From Triticum aestivum (Eukaryota; Streptophyta; Magnoliopsida; Poales; Poaceae): 64,000 nucleotides of DNA. Under the pieces are notes generated by a model. The model was not told the DNA's origin. It saw only the letters and a list, made by a program, of their open reading frames with translations, and made no database searches. The stretch is taken from positions 55,844,074-55,908,073 of the forward strand of contig NC_057812.1 in the NCBI RefSeq assembly GCF_018294505.1. The letters are read 5' to 3'. Position numbers and translations under genes: made by a program. Shown one piece after another: positions 35,592 through 45,572 of the stretch; position 1 is the first letter of the stretch, and each line of letters begins with the position of its first letter.

Positions 35592-37303
35592 TGTTGGGGA
35601 ACGTTGCAGAAAACAAAAAAATTTCCTATGTTTCACCAAGATAAATCTATGGAGTCAACTAGCAATGACAGGAGAGTGCATCTACATACCCTTGTAGATC
35701 GCGTGCGGAAGCGTTCAAGAGAACGGGGATGATGGAGTCGTACTCGCCGTGATCCAAATCACCGATGACCAAGCGCCGAACGGACGGCACCTCCGCGTTC
35801 AACACACGTACGGAGCGGATGACGTCTCCTCCTTCTTGATCCAGCAAGGGGGAAGCAGAGGTTGATGAAGATCTAGCAGCACGACGGCGTGGTGGTGGAT
35901 GCAGCAGTGAACGCAGCAGGGCTTCGCCGAGCTTCTGCGAGAGGGAGAGGTGTAGCAGGGGAGAGGGAGGCGCCAAGGCTTGAGGTGCGACTGCCCTCCC
36001 TCCCCCCTTTATATAGGCCCCCTAGGGGGGTGCGCCGACCCTAGGAGATGGGATCTCCTAAGGGGGGCGGCGGCCAAGGGGGTGGAGTACCCCCCAAGGC
36101 AAGTGGAGGCGCCCCCTCCCCTAGGGTTCCCAACCCTAGGCGCATGGGGGGCCCAAGGGGGGGGGGCGCACCAGCCCACTATGGGCTGGTTCCCCTCCCC
36201 ACTTCAGCCCATGGGGCCCTCCGGGATGGGTGGCCCCACCCGGTGGACCCCCGGGACCCATCCAGTGGTCCCGGTACAATACCGGTGACCCCGAAACTTT
36301 CCCGATGGCCGAAACTACACTTCCTATATATAATTCTTCACCTCCGGACAATTCCGGAACTCCTCGTGACGTCCAGGATCTCATCCGGGACTCCAAACAA
36401 CTTTTGGATTACTGCATACTCATATCTATACAACCCTAGCGTCACCGAACCTTAAGTGTGTAGACCCTACGGGTTCGGGAGACAAGCAGACATGACCGAG
36501 ACGATTCTCTGGTCAATAACCAACAGCGGGATCTGGATACCCATGTTGGCTCCCACATGCTCCTCGATGATCTCATCGGATGAACCACGATGTCGAGGAC
36601 CTAATCAATCCCGTACTCAATTCCCTTTGTCAATCGGTACGTTACTTGCCCGAGACTCGATCGTCGGTATCCCAATACCTTGTTCAGTCTCGTTACCGGC
36701 AAGTCACTTTACTCGTACCGTAATGCATGATCCCATGATCAACCACTTGCTCACATTGAGCTCATTATGATGATGCATTATCGAGTGGGCCTAGAGATAC
36801 CTCTCCGTCATACGGAGTGACAAATCCCAGTCTCGATTCGTGCCAAGCCAATAGACACTTTCGGAGATACCTGTAATGTACCTTTATAGTCACCCAGTTA
36901 CGTTGTGACGTTTGGCACACCCAAGGAACTCCTACGGTATTCGGGAGTTGCACAATCTCATGGTCTAAGGAAATGCTACTTGACATCCAGAAAAGCTACA
37001 GCAAATGAACTACACGATCTTTGTGCTATGCTTATGTTTGGGTCTTGTCCATCACATCATTCTCCTAATGATGTGATCCCGTTATCAATGACATCCCCAT
37101 GTCCATAGCCAGGAAACCATGACTATCTGTTGATCAACGAGCTAGTCAACTAGAGACTCACTAGGGACACATTGTGGTCTATGTATTCACACATGTATTA
37201 CAATTTCCGGATAATACAATTATAGCATGAATAATAGACAATTATCATGAACAAGGAAATATAATAATCATTTTATTATTGCCTCTAGGGCATATTTCCT
37301 ACA
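35592..37303 (-). repeat. 5' LTR of the Copia element
   Basis: It matches the LTR at 28599-30294 along its length. It has an extra stretch of about 11-12 bases near 35649 (TATGGAGTCAA) and longer G runs near 36160. The outer end is TGTAGGAAATATG rather than TGTTGG. Confidence 0.9.
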
Positions 37304-37590
37304 GTTAAGTCAGATGATAAACCCAGCAGGAGTTAAGTCAGATGATAACTCGGCAGACAATCATAAACCAGGAGGAAGTCATAAACCGGCAGACCATCAT
37401 AAACCGACAGACAATCATAAACCGGCAGGAAGTCATAACCCGGCAGATAGAGTTGCCTGGGGTTATGAAGCACGAGACGTTATGAAGCCCAAGATGTTAT
37501 GAAGCCCAAGACATTAAGAAGCCCATGAAGAGAAGTTAGAATAGTTTAAGTCTTAATCCGAGTTGGACTCTACATGCAACCCGCCCCTTG

Positions 37591-39351
37591 TGTTGGAAAT
37601 ATGCCCTAGAGGCAATAATAAATTGGTTATTATTATATTTCCTTGTTCATGATAATCGTTTATTATCCATGCTAGAATTGTATTGATAGGAAACTCAGAT
37701 ACATGTGTGGATACATACAGAACACCATGTCCCTAGTAAGCCTCTAGTTGACTAGCTCGTTGATCAATAGATGGTTACGTTTTCCTGACCATGGACATTG
37801 GATGTCGTTGATAACGGGATCACATCATTAGGAGAATGATGTGATGGACAAGACCCAATCCTAAGCCTAGCACAAAGATCGTGTAGTTCGTATGCTAAAG
37901 CTTTTCTAATGTCAAGTATCATTTCCTTAGACCATGAGATTGCGCAACTCCCGGATACCGTAGGAATGCTTTGGGTGTACCAAACATCACAATGCAACTG
38001 GGTGGCTATAAAGGTTCACTACAGGTATCTCCGAAAGTGTCTGTTGGGTTGGCACGAATCGAGACTGGGATTTGTCACTTCGTGTAAACGGAGAGGTATC
38101 TCTGGGCCCACTCGGTAGGACATCATCATAATGTGCACAATGTGACCAAGGAGTTGATCACAGGATGATGTGTTACGGAACGAGTAAAGAGACTTGCCAG
38201 TAACGAGATTGAACAAGGTATTGGGATACCGACGATCGAATCTCGGGCAAGTATCGTACCGCTAGACAAAGGGAATTGTATACGGGATTGATTAAGTCCT
38301 TGACATCGTGGTTCATCCGATGAGATCATCGTGGAACATGTGGGAGCCAACATGGGTATCCAGATCCCGCTGTTGGTTATTGACCGGAGAGTTGTCTCGG
38401 CCATGTCTGCATGACTCCCGAACCCGTAGGGTCTACACACTTAAGGTTCAATGACGCTAGGGTTATAAAGGAAGTTTGTATGTGGTTACCGAATGTTGTT
38501 CGGAGTCCCGGATGAGATCCCGAATGTTACGAGGAGTTCCGGAATGGTCCGGAGGTAAAGAATTATATATGGGAAGTCCTGTTTTGGTCGCCGGAAATGT
38601 TTCGGCTTTTATTGGTAATGTACCGGGACCACCGGGAGGGTCTTGGTGGTCCACCAAGTGGGGCCACCAGCCCCGGAGGGCTGCATGGGCCAAGTATGGG
38701 AGGGGACCAGCCCCAGGTGGGCTGGTGCGCCCCCCCACAAGGGCCCAAGGCGCCTAGGGTTTGGGGAGGGGGCGCCTCCACCTAGCTTGGGGGGCAAGTT
38801 TCCCCCTCTCCCCCCTTAGCTGCCACCCTAGATGGGTTTGGGGCTGCCGCACCCCTTGGGGTGGAAACCCTAAAGGGGGTGCACCCCCTCCCTCTCCCCT
38901 ATATATATACTTGAGGACTTTGGGGCTGCCAACACATGAGTTTTGATCTCTCCATGGCGCAGCCCTGCCTCTCTCCCTCCTCCTCTCCCGCGGTGCTTGG
39001 CGAAGCCCTGCAGGATTGCCACGCTCCTCCACCACCACCACGCCGTCGTGCTGCTTCTGGACGGAGTCTTCCCCAACCTCTCCCTCTCCCCTTGCTGGAT
39101 CAAGGCATGGGAGACGTCACCGGGCTGCACGTGTGTTGAACGCGGAGGTGCCGTCCGTTCGGCACTAGGATCTCCGGTGATTTGAATCACGACGAGTACG
39201 ACTCCATCAACCCCGTTCACTTGAACGCTTCCGCTTAGCGATCTACAAGGGTATGTAGATGCACTCCCCTTTCCCCTCGTTGCTAGATTACTCCATAGAT
39301 TGATCTTGGTGATGCGTAGAAAATTTTGAATTTCTGCTACGTTCCCCAACA
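37591..39351 (+). mobile_element. Solo LTR of the Angela/BARE1/WIS group (1761 bp)
   Basis: TGTTGGAAATATGCCC to GTTCCCCAACA, flanked by a perfect target duplication CCTTG (37586-37590 and 39352-39356). It has no internal domain. It is in the opposite orientation to the full-length element only 290 bp away and clearly diverged from it, so it is an independent insertion. Confidence 0.93.
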
Positions 39352-39801
39352 CCTTGAACATATATAAGGAGGGGCAGGGCACCCCAAGAAGGGCAAGAAA
39401 CAATCTCTAGGGCTAGACACAAAGGGGGAGCCATCTTATGCGGCGACTCTCTCATGAGCATAATGAGTTCTAGCCACAAACAATATGTAGGCTATTACCG
39501 ATGATGTTTCTCGGGGCCCGAAGCTGTCTAAATCCTTGTCTTGTGTTGCGTCTCTCGATTCCGCTCAACCCCTCTCAAGCTACTACAAAGAGGCGTTGGC
39601 CTCACGACTAAGTCCTCACACTAGGACATCTGCCGTGACAATTCCACGACAACCGGCGAATTTATCTTTCATGACAAGATTCAACAAAGCAACATTAATT
39701 TCACAAGATTCAACATCGGTAAGAGGAGTAATCGGAGTGCTAAGAAAATCATTGTTGTTGGTATTGGCGAAGTCACACAATTTAGTATTATCTTGAGTCA
39801 T

Positions 39802-40092
39802 CGTGACAAGCAAGCAATCCAACACACAAGCAAACAAGAAACGGGAAAAAAGAGACAAATAGGGAAAGAGAAGGGGAACGGAGAGAGAGGGCGAATAAAA
39901 TGGCAAGGGTGAAGTGGGGGGAGGAAAACGAGAGGCAAATGTCAAATAATGTAATGCGAGGGATAAGAGTTTGTGATGGGTACTTGGTATGTTTTGACTT
40001 GGTAATGGCGCCAGAAATGACTCGTTGTTGGGAGTCAAATCTTGACTTGACTTGGTGCGAATCTCCCCGGCAACGGCGCCAAAAATCCTTCT
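39802..40092 (-). other. Athila leader and primer-binding site
   Basis: The leader lies between the LTR and gag. The tRNA-complementary TGGCGCCGTTGCCGGGGAG on the minus strand at about 40080-40062 lies 12 bases after the LTR end. Confidence 0.75.
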
Positions 40093-41655
40093 TGCTACCT
40101 CTTGAGCACTGCGTTGGTTTTCCCTTGAAGAGGAAAGGGTGATACAGCAAAGTAGCGTAAGTATTTCCCTTAGTTTTTGAGAACCAAGGTATCAATCCAG
40201 TAGGAGATCACGCTCAAGTCCCACGCACCTACACAAACAAATAAGAACCTCGCAACCAACACGATAAAGGGGCTGTCAAGCCCTTCACGATCACTTACAA
40301 GAGTGAGATCTGATAGATATGATAAGATAATATTTTTGGTATTTTATGATAAAGAGAAATAAAGATGCAAAGTAAAATAAACGGCAAAGGAAATAACTAA
40401 GTATTGGAAGATTAATATGATGGAAGATAGACCCGGGGGCCATAGGTTTCACTAGTGACTTCTCTCAAGAGCATAAGTATTACAGTGGGTAAACGAATTA
40501 CTGTCGAGCAATTGATAGAAAAGCGAATAATTATGAGAATATCTAGGTATGATCATGTATATAGGCATCACGTACGCGACAAGTAGACCGAAATGATTCT
40601 GCATCTACTACTATTACTCCAGACATCGACCGCTATCCAGCATGCATCTAGAGTATTAAGTTCATAAGAACAGAGTAATGCATTAAGGAAGATGACATGA
40701 TGTAGAGGGATAAACTCATGCAATATGATATATACCCCATATTTTTATCCTCGATGGCAACAATACAATACGTGTCGGTTCCCTTTCTGTCACTGGGATC
40801 GAGCACCACAAGATTGAACCCAAAGCTAAGCACTTCTCCCATTGCAAGAAAGATCAATCTAGTAGGCCAAACCAAACTGATAATTCGAAGAGACTTGCAA
40901 AGATAAACCAATCATACATAAAAGTATTCAGAGGAGATTCAAATATTGTTCATAGATAAACTGGATCATAAACCCACAATTTATCGGATCTCGACAAACA
41001 CACCACAAAAGAAGATTCCATCGAATAGATCTCCAAGAAGATTGAGGAGAACTTTGTATTGAGATCCAAAGAGAGAGAAGAAGCCATCTAGCTCATAACT
41101 ATGGACCCATAGGTTTGAAGTAAACTACTTACACATCACCGGAGAGGCCATGGAGTTGATGTAGAGGCCCTCCATGATCAATGCCCCCTCTGGTGGAGCT
41201 CCGAAAAAGGCCCCGAGATGGGATCTCTCGGGTAAAGAAGGTTGCGGTGGTGGAATTAGGTTTTCGTGGTGCTCCTGGATGTTTGGGGGGTACGTGCATA
41301 CATATAGGAGGAAGAAGTACGTCGATGGAGCAACGAAGGGCCCACGAGGGTGGAGGGCGCACCCCCTGCCTCGTGCCTTCCTCCTTTGCTTCTTGACGCA
41401 CACTCCAAGTCTCCTGGATCAAGTTTGTTGAGAAAATCACGTTCCCGAAGGTTTCATTCCGTTTGGACTCCGTTTGATATTCCTTTTCTTTGAAACCCTA
41501 AAATAGGCAAAAAACTGCAATTTGGGCTGGGCCTCCGGTTAGTAGTTAGTCCCAAAAATGATATGAAAGTGTAAAATAAGGCGCATTGACATCCAAAATA
41601 GATAATATAATAGCATGGAGCAATCAAAAATTATAGATACGTTGGAGACGTATCA
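40093..41655 (-). repeat. 5' LTR of the Athila-type element (1563 bp)
   Basis: On the minus strand it runs from TGATACGTCTCCAACGTATC (41655) to GAGGTAGCA (40093). A second, truncated LTR of the same family is at 53743-54930. Confidence 0.85.
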
Positions 41656-42165
41656 GTTGGCGCCGTGGGGTTCTGTGATGTAGAACCATTGTTTCTGCCA
41701 TTCCTTGAGAGTCTCCACGAAAGTGCCTTTCGGCCAGGAGACATTGGTCAGCTTACTCACCATGGCGCCTCCGCACTCCACGTGCTGGCCATCCACCACC
41801 TTCGGATTCACGTTGAAGACCTTGAGCCACAGCCCGAAGTGGGGTTGGATGCGGAGGAAGGCCTCACACATGACGATAAACACCGATATGTTGAGGAAAG
41901 AGTTCGGGGATAGATCATGGAAGTCTATCCCGTAACAGTACATCAGCCCGCGGATGAAAGGGTGGAGTGGAAACCCTAGCCCGCGGAGGAAATGAGGGAT
42001 GAATACCACCCTCTCGTTGGGCTTCGGTGTGGGGACAACTTGCCCCTGGGCTGGAAGATGGTGGGAGATTTCCTTCGCCAGGTACCCGACCGCCTGAAGC
42101 TCAATAATGTCCTTCTCCTTGACGGAGGAGACCATCCACTTTCCTTGACCTTCGGATCCGGACAT
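41656..42165 (-). pseudogene. Antisense Transposase_28-type gene of another Gypsy element, truncated by Athila insertion
   Basis: It starts MSGSEGQGKWMVSS at 42165. The domain core FHDLSPNSFLNISVFIVMCE and FGLWLKVFNV matches the PF04195-type domain also seen at 25886-25404. The open frame runs to the Athila border, with the insertion right after the EPHGAN motif. The gene's remaining exons are absent. The upstream part (42166-42702) is its leader and the element's 3' internal sequence. Function is unknown in the family. Confidence 0.75.
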
Positions 42166-42702
42166 GGTTGAGTGCTTGCTCGAGTGGGAAGAAGATAGGA
42201 ACTTGGGTGCTGGAGCTCAAGAGTGGAAGGGCAGAGGAAGAGAGAAGGCGTGGGAGAAGAAGGGGGAATCCTTATCCCCTTATAAAGGCAGTGAATATCG
42301 AACGCCTCCCCACTCGCCATAAAACTCGCCTATTCCCAAGGGCTGTGTAAACGGCACGGTTGGGTTACCCACGCCCGCATTGATGAAAATCCCGCAATAA
42401 GGGACACGATCTCTGCTTTGACAAGACGTGCCAATGGAAACCGCATCTCGAAGCGTGGAACGGCGAACAAAAACGGTTCGATATAGTGACCGAATAGACA
42501 TGATGTCATCTTGCAAAAAGTTGTCAGCTGATGGGACTCGTGAAATATTATATTCCCTGCGGTTGTGTGTGGTACTTGTGTTGCAGATCTGGACACCTTC
42601 GAAGACTATCTTGGAGTATTCGGGAAGTGGAACCCGCCTTGCAATGCCGAAGACAATCTTCGCGCCGGACACATCGTCATTGAAGCCTGGTTCAGGGGCT
42701 AC

Positions 42703-43174
42703 TGAGAGAGTCTTGGACTAAGGGGTCCTCGGGCATCCGACCTATTGATATGGGCTGGACTAATGGGTCGTGAAGATACGAAGACCGAAGCCTTTACCCG
42801 TGTCCGGATGGGACTCTTCTTGGCGTGGAAGGCAAGCTTGGCGATCAACTATGAATATTCCTTTCTATGTAATCGACCTTGTGTAACCCGAGATCCCTCC
42901 CGTGTCTATATAAACCGGAGGGCTAGGTCCGTAGATAGACCTGAATAATCATAGCCAGACTAGACTTTTAGGGTTTAGTCATTACGATCTCGTGGTAGAT
43001 CAACTCTTGTAATACTCATATTCATCAAGATCAATCAAGAAGGAAGTAGGGTATTACCTCCATAGAGAGGGCCCGAACCTGGGTAAACATTGTGTCCCCG
43101 TCTCCTATTACCATCGATCCTAGACGCACAGTTCGGGACCCCCTACCCGGGATCCACCGGTTTTGACACCGACA
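42703..43174 (+). repeat. 3' LTR of that Gypsy element (472 bp)
   Basis: TGAGAGAGTCTTGGACTAAG to TTTTGACACCGACA. Purine-rich sequence ending GGGGCTAC precedes it. It shares the TATATAAACCGGAGGG promoter block and the GAGGGCCCGAACCTGGGTA block with the LTRs at 57510 and 62157, so these are related families. Confidence 0.8.
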
Positions 43175-43193
43175 CCAACCCCTCCCGCCGCGC

Positions 43194-43309
43194 CGGATCG
43201 CGCATCGGCTTGGGGACCCCACGGGGATGCCGTCGGTGTGGGAGGCGTCCGCGGATCGCGCATCGGCTTGGGGACCCCACAGGGATACCGTCGATGTGGG
43301 AGGCGTCCA
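43194..43309. repeat. 58-bp tandem duplication
   Basis: The block starting CGGATCGCGCATCGGCTTGG occurs at 43194 and again at 43252 with three or four changes. Confidence 0.85.
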
Positions 43310-43453
43310 CGGCATTGGGGGGCTGGGGACCGAGCAACAGGGCACGTCGCGGATTCTGGTCATGGGGTTGCTCGGGCTGGCGTGATGATTTTTTGGCTGC
43401 CCCCATATCTCTCTCAGACACACACACACCACGTTCTTTTTGTCTATCTCTCG

Positions 43454-43513
43454 GTGTGCGTGCGTGCGTGCGTGCGTGCGTGCATGCGTGCATGTGTGTG
43501 TGTGTGTGCGCGC
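43454..43513. repeat. (GTGC)n / (GT)n microsatellite
   Basis: About seven GTGC units, then GCAT variants and a GT run. The following stretch to 44096 holds no recognised gene and presumably includes the 3' flank of the B3 gene. Confidence 0.9.
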
Positions 43514-44096
43514 ACGAGAAGTTCACATTAGTACACCCCAACACTAAACCAAATCAGTCAAGCTCTCGTTGTCAGATCTCCGACCCATCGCCCCATTGGC
43601 TGTTGCGTCAGTTCCACACCACTATGAAATTGTAGTGTGTTGGAGCACCGAGAGGTTAAGGGAGGCGCGCCTGCCAAGGATCTTGGGATGTCTTTAGTTG
43701 CTCACATCTTTTTTGCCTGCATTGTATGCTTGTCTCAGTTGGGCCTGATTGAGGAAAAACAGCCTAAAAATCAACATAGGCATGTTGTTTGGTTGCATGC
43801 ATACCATCTAGTCTTGCTGTGGCAAAACAGAAAGTAGGTTGTTTGGTTGCGGGCTTCTTTAGGCGGAAACACAAGTCAGGATGTTTGATTACATGCAACA
43901 CATATTGTCTGGTAACCTCCTCCTGGAGGTGGTGAGGTTATCAATACACTAGCAACCAGAACAAACTAGAGACATACAAAATAGATAGCATAGAAACCAG
44001 ATTAACCTAGTACGAATCTTAAAGATGTCGTCTTAAACAAAGCATGACATAGTCTTAAAAAAAGGAGAAACCAGTTTAACTCTGAACACGAAGCAA

Positions 44097-44455
44097 TCAG
44101 ACAATAAAGAGCTCGGCGAAGGCGTCGTCATGCTTCTTGCACATGGTCAATACTTCAATGTCATCGTCGTTGAGGACAATCAACTTCAGGGTGTCGGGAG
44201 TTCACAACTTGAAGGTGACCATGTAGTTGATCCTGATTTGGTGAACAACGGTGAAGGGGGGCCAACCCTGATCAAGGGTGACCCTGCCGTTCATCAGCTG
44301 GACCGTCACCCTCCATGTGCAGCCGGTGATCGTCTTCAGCTTGAACTCTGGAGGGACGGCGAGGAAGAGCTTCGTGAAGTCTAGAGGCATAGGCAGGTAC
44401 TCCATCTTTGTGGCAAGGATCACCTTGCAGAAGTGGGTTGGCCCTGCGCACAAGC
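44097..44455 (-). pseudogene. B3 DNA-binding domain gene fragment (REM-like)
   Basis: The minus strand encodes a B3 domain from about FCKVILATKMEYLPMPLDFT to GWPPFTVVHQIRINYMVTFK. B3 is a plant-specific transcription factor domain, and this divergent type is REM-like. A TGA at 44202-44204 interrupts it. The frame continues for 34 codons (LKLIVLNDDD...AFAELFIV) to a natural-looking TGA at 44097-44099. No proper start remains: the upstream end runs straight into sequence homologous to a PIF/Harbinger transposase (about 44455-44510). Confidence 0.65.
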
Positions 44456-45560
44456 AAACAATCTCTACCGTCCCTTTCCAACCTCTTACCCCGTGCATTG
44501 CTACAGGCCATGTCGTGTCCTCGACATTGGGTGCTCACAGATACTACTCTCCATACCCCTCAACAAAGTTTTAGCGAACACGTTCATGCACTTTAGGATT
44601 GTGTCTTCGGCCAACAAAGATATCCACCGAATGCATTTTCAGGAATGCCATATGCAATTGTATGGAGTCTCACGGTTACCTTCCGATAAGGGGGAAAACT
44701 CAGGAGACCAACCACATTTCTCTGTTACTGGAAGAAAGGTCCACTGGCCTTCATGCCTTCGAAAAATTAACATAACAATTGTACTGTCATGCAAAAGGGT
44801 CGCCTGAATACGTATGGCGGGCGGTGTGACCCGACAAAATTCTGTCATGCATGAGATTCTCGTGGCCTTCAATTTTGTTCCGATTAAATGTTGCACGACC
44901 AACCCGTGATCCTGCATGCTTCCTCTCTGTTCTGGTTGCCGTTGTTGAGTATCACGATTAATTAGGAAACATGGGATATACTAGAATTTATTTCTACCTT
45001 GTTTTACACTCCAAATTGATCATGTATTCCTATATATATGCCCAAGAAGCTCAAGCAATAATCATCAATTCCACAAATCCCTCTCTATTCTCCTACATGA
45101 TAGCAGAGCCAAGAGGTTTTGAGTTCAACACCACACTGGCACAATTAAATGGCAGCCCACTTTTGGTCCATGTTGAGGCCTGAGGGAGCCACACATGAGA
45201 GGGAGTATTGACGTATAAATGCACGTCCCACCTTTCCCCATCAGCTTGAGCTTTTGGGTGAACTGAGTAGTGCGTGCAGTTCTACAACTACTATCTATTA
45301 AACAACCATAAATATAATATCATTTTCTTTGGCGTCCATGATTTCACTTTCAGACCCAGCTCAATTTCGATGATGAATCATAAAATATATTTACCAACAG
45401 ATCCATCTACAGAAAAAGCAAATCTTATATCATCTATACAAATCGATGAACTAGTAAACTAAATCACTAAAAAAAGGTTGATACATTTTAACTCTGGGCA
45501 AGTTATCGAACATCATAAGGTCGTGTGCCAGAAGTGGTAGGGCGTCCAGACGCCGCGAAG
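44456..45560 (-). pseudogene. PIF/Harbinger-like transposase remnant, copy 1
   Basis: It is homologous along its length to the copy at 49900-50790, for example GACATTGGGTGCT near 44524 / 50112 and GGTGTGACCCGACA near 44823 / 50413. Frames are broken throughout. It is interrupted at about 44944-45286 by a retroelement-like insert, and its upstream flank is cut by the 4.1-kb solo LTR at 45573. The junction with the B3 fragment is at its low-coordinate end. Confidence 0.55.
44944..45286 (+). mobile_element. Short LTR-retroelement-like insert (TRIM-like)
   Basis: This segment is absent from the paralogous transposase copy near 50540. It contains TGATAGCAGAGCC (about 45099), close to the initiator-Met primer site. 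The purine-rich GAGAGGGAG lies near 45200, and the end CAGTTCTACA at 45286 is typical of Copia LTR ends. The two putative terminal repeats do not match well, and no clear target duplication is seen, so it may be a composite remnant. Confidence 0.35.
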
Positions 45561-45572
45561 TAGGTGCAAGGT

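Larger units (their letters stand above)
28599..37303 (-). mobile_element. Full-length Copia element of the Angela/BARE1/WIS group (8705 bp)
   Basis: On the minus strand the 5' LTR is 37303-35592 (1712 bp) and the 3' LTR is 30294-28599 (1696 bp). Both have TGTTGG/CCAACA-type ends. The target duplication GTTAA is perfect (28594-28598, 37304-37308). The primer site TGGCATCATGAGC (initiator-Met type) follows the 5' LTR, and the polypurine tract (AAGTGGGAGAC on the minus strand) precedes the 3' LTR. By eye the LTRs differ at about 47 positions plus a few indels (about 2.8%). Several stop codons disable the coding region. Confidence 0.93.
28468..39651 (+). mobile_element. Solo Gypsy LTR (related to the Tat LTR at 26843), itself split by two Copia insertions
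   Basis: It begins TGTTGGGGATATACCCC (28468) and ends GACATCTGCCGTGACAATTC...CGACA (39651), like the LTR at 26843-27380. Target duplications are GCCGG (28463-28467) and ACCGG (39652-39656), one mismatch. Its own pieces are 28468-28598, 37309-37590 and 39357-39651, about 700 bp in total. No internal domain is present, so it is a solo LTR made by LTR-LTR recombination. Its body has GGCAGGAGTTAAGTCA / AAACCGGCAG repeats. Confidence 0.8.
28145..39801 (-). pseudogene. gag: Athila gag, N-part 39801-39652 and C-part 28467-28145, interrupted
   Basis: The N-part is 50 codons from MTQDNTKLCDFAN to KDKFAG. The C-part resumes in the same frame with LPSEDAATHLNNF and contains the gag core (FSLRDRAKAWFSSLPKNS near 28330). 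A TGA at about 28169-28171 replaces the Trp expected in the HERVAQAWERMK-type motif. The split is caused by the solo LTR at 28468-39651. The reading frame across the junction needs only removal of the insertion and one target-site copy. Confidence 0.8.
28140..41655 (-). mobile_element. Athila-type Gypsy element (Sabrina/WHAM-like), gag split by nested insertions, 3' part lost
   Basis: Read on the minus strand: LTR 41655-40093, primer site (TGGCGCCGTTGCCGGGGAG at about 40080-40062, Athila type), 5' leader, gag start at 39801. Then come 11.2 kb of younger insertions (28468-39651), gag again from 28467, and an abrupt end near 28140. Pol and the 3' LTR are absent. It is inserted in the Transposase_28-type gene of the older element at 41656-43174. 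Confidence 0.8.

Noticed and set aside
28599..37303. Copia element as a possible endogenous virus
   Set aside because: It has LTRs, gag and pol only, with IN before RT and no envelope or movement gene, so it is a standard BARE1-type retrotransposon.
43637..43837. Plus-strand frame of 66 aa at 43637
   Set aside because: No ATG context, domain or homology that I recognise. It is likely chance in AT-balanced intergenic DNA.
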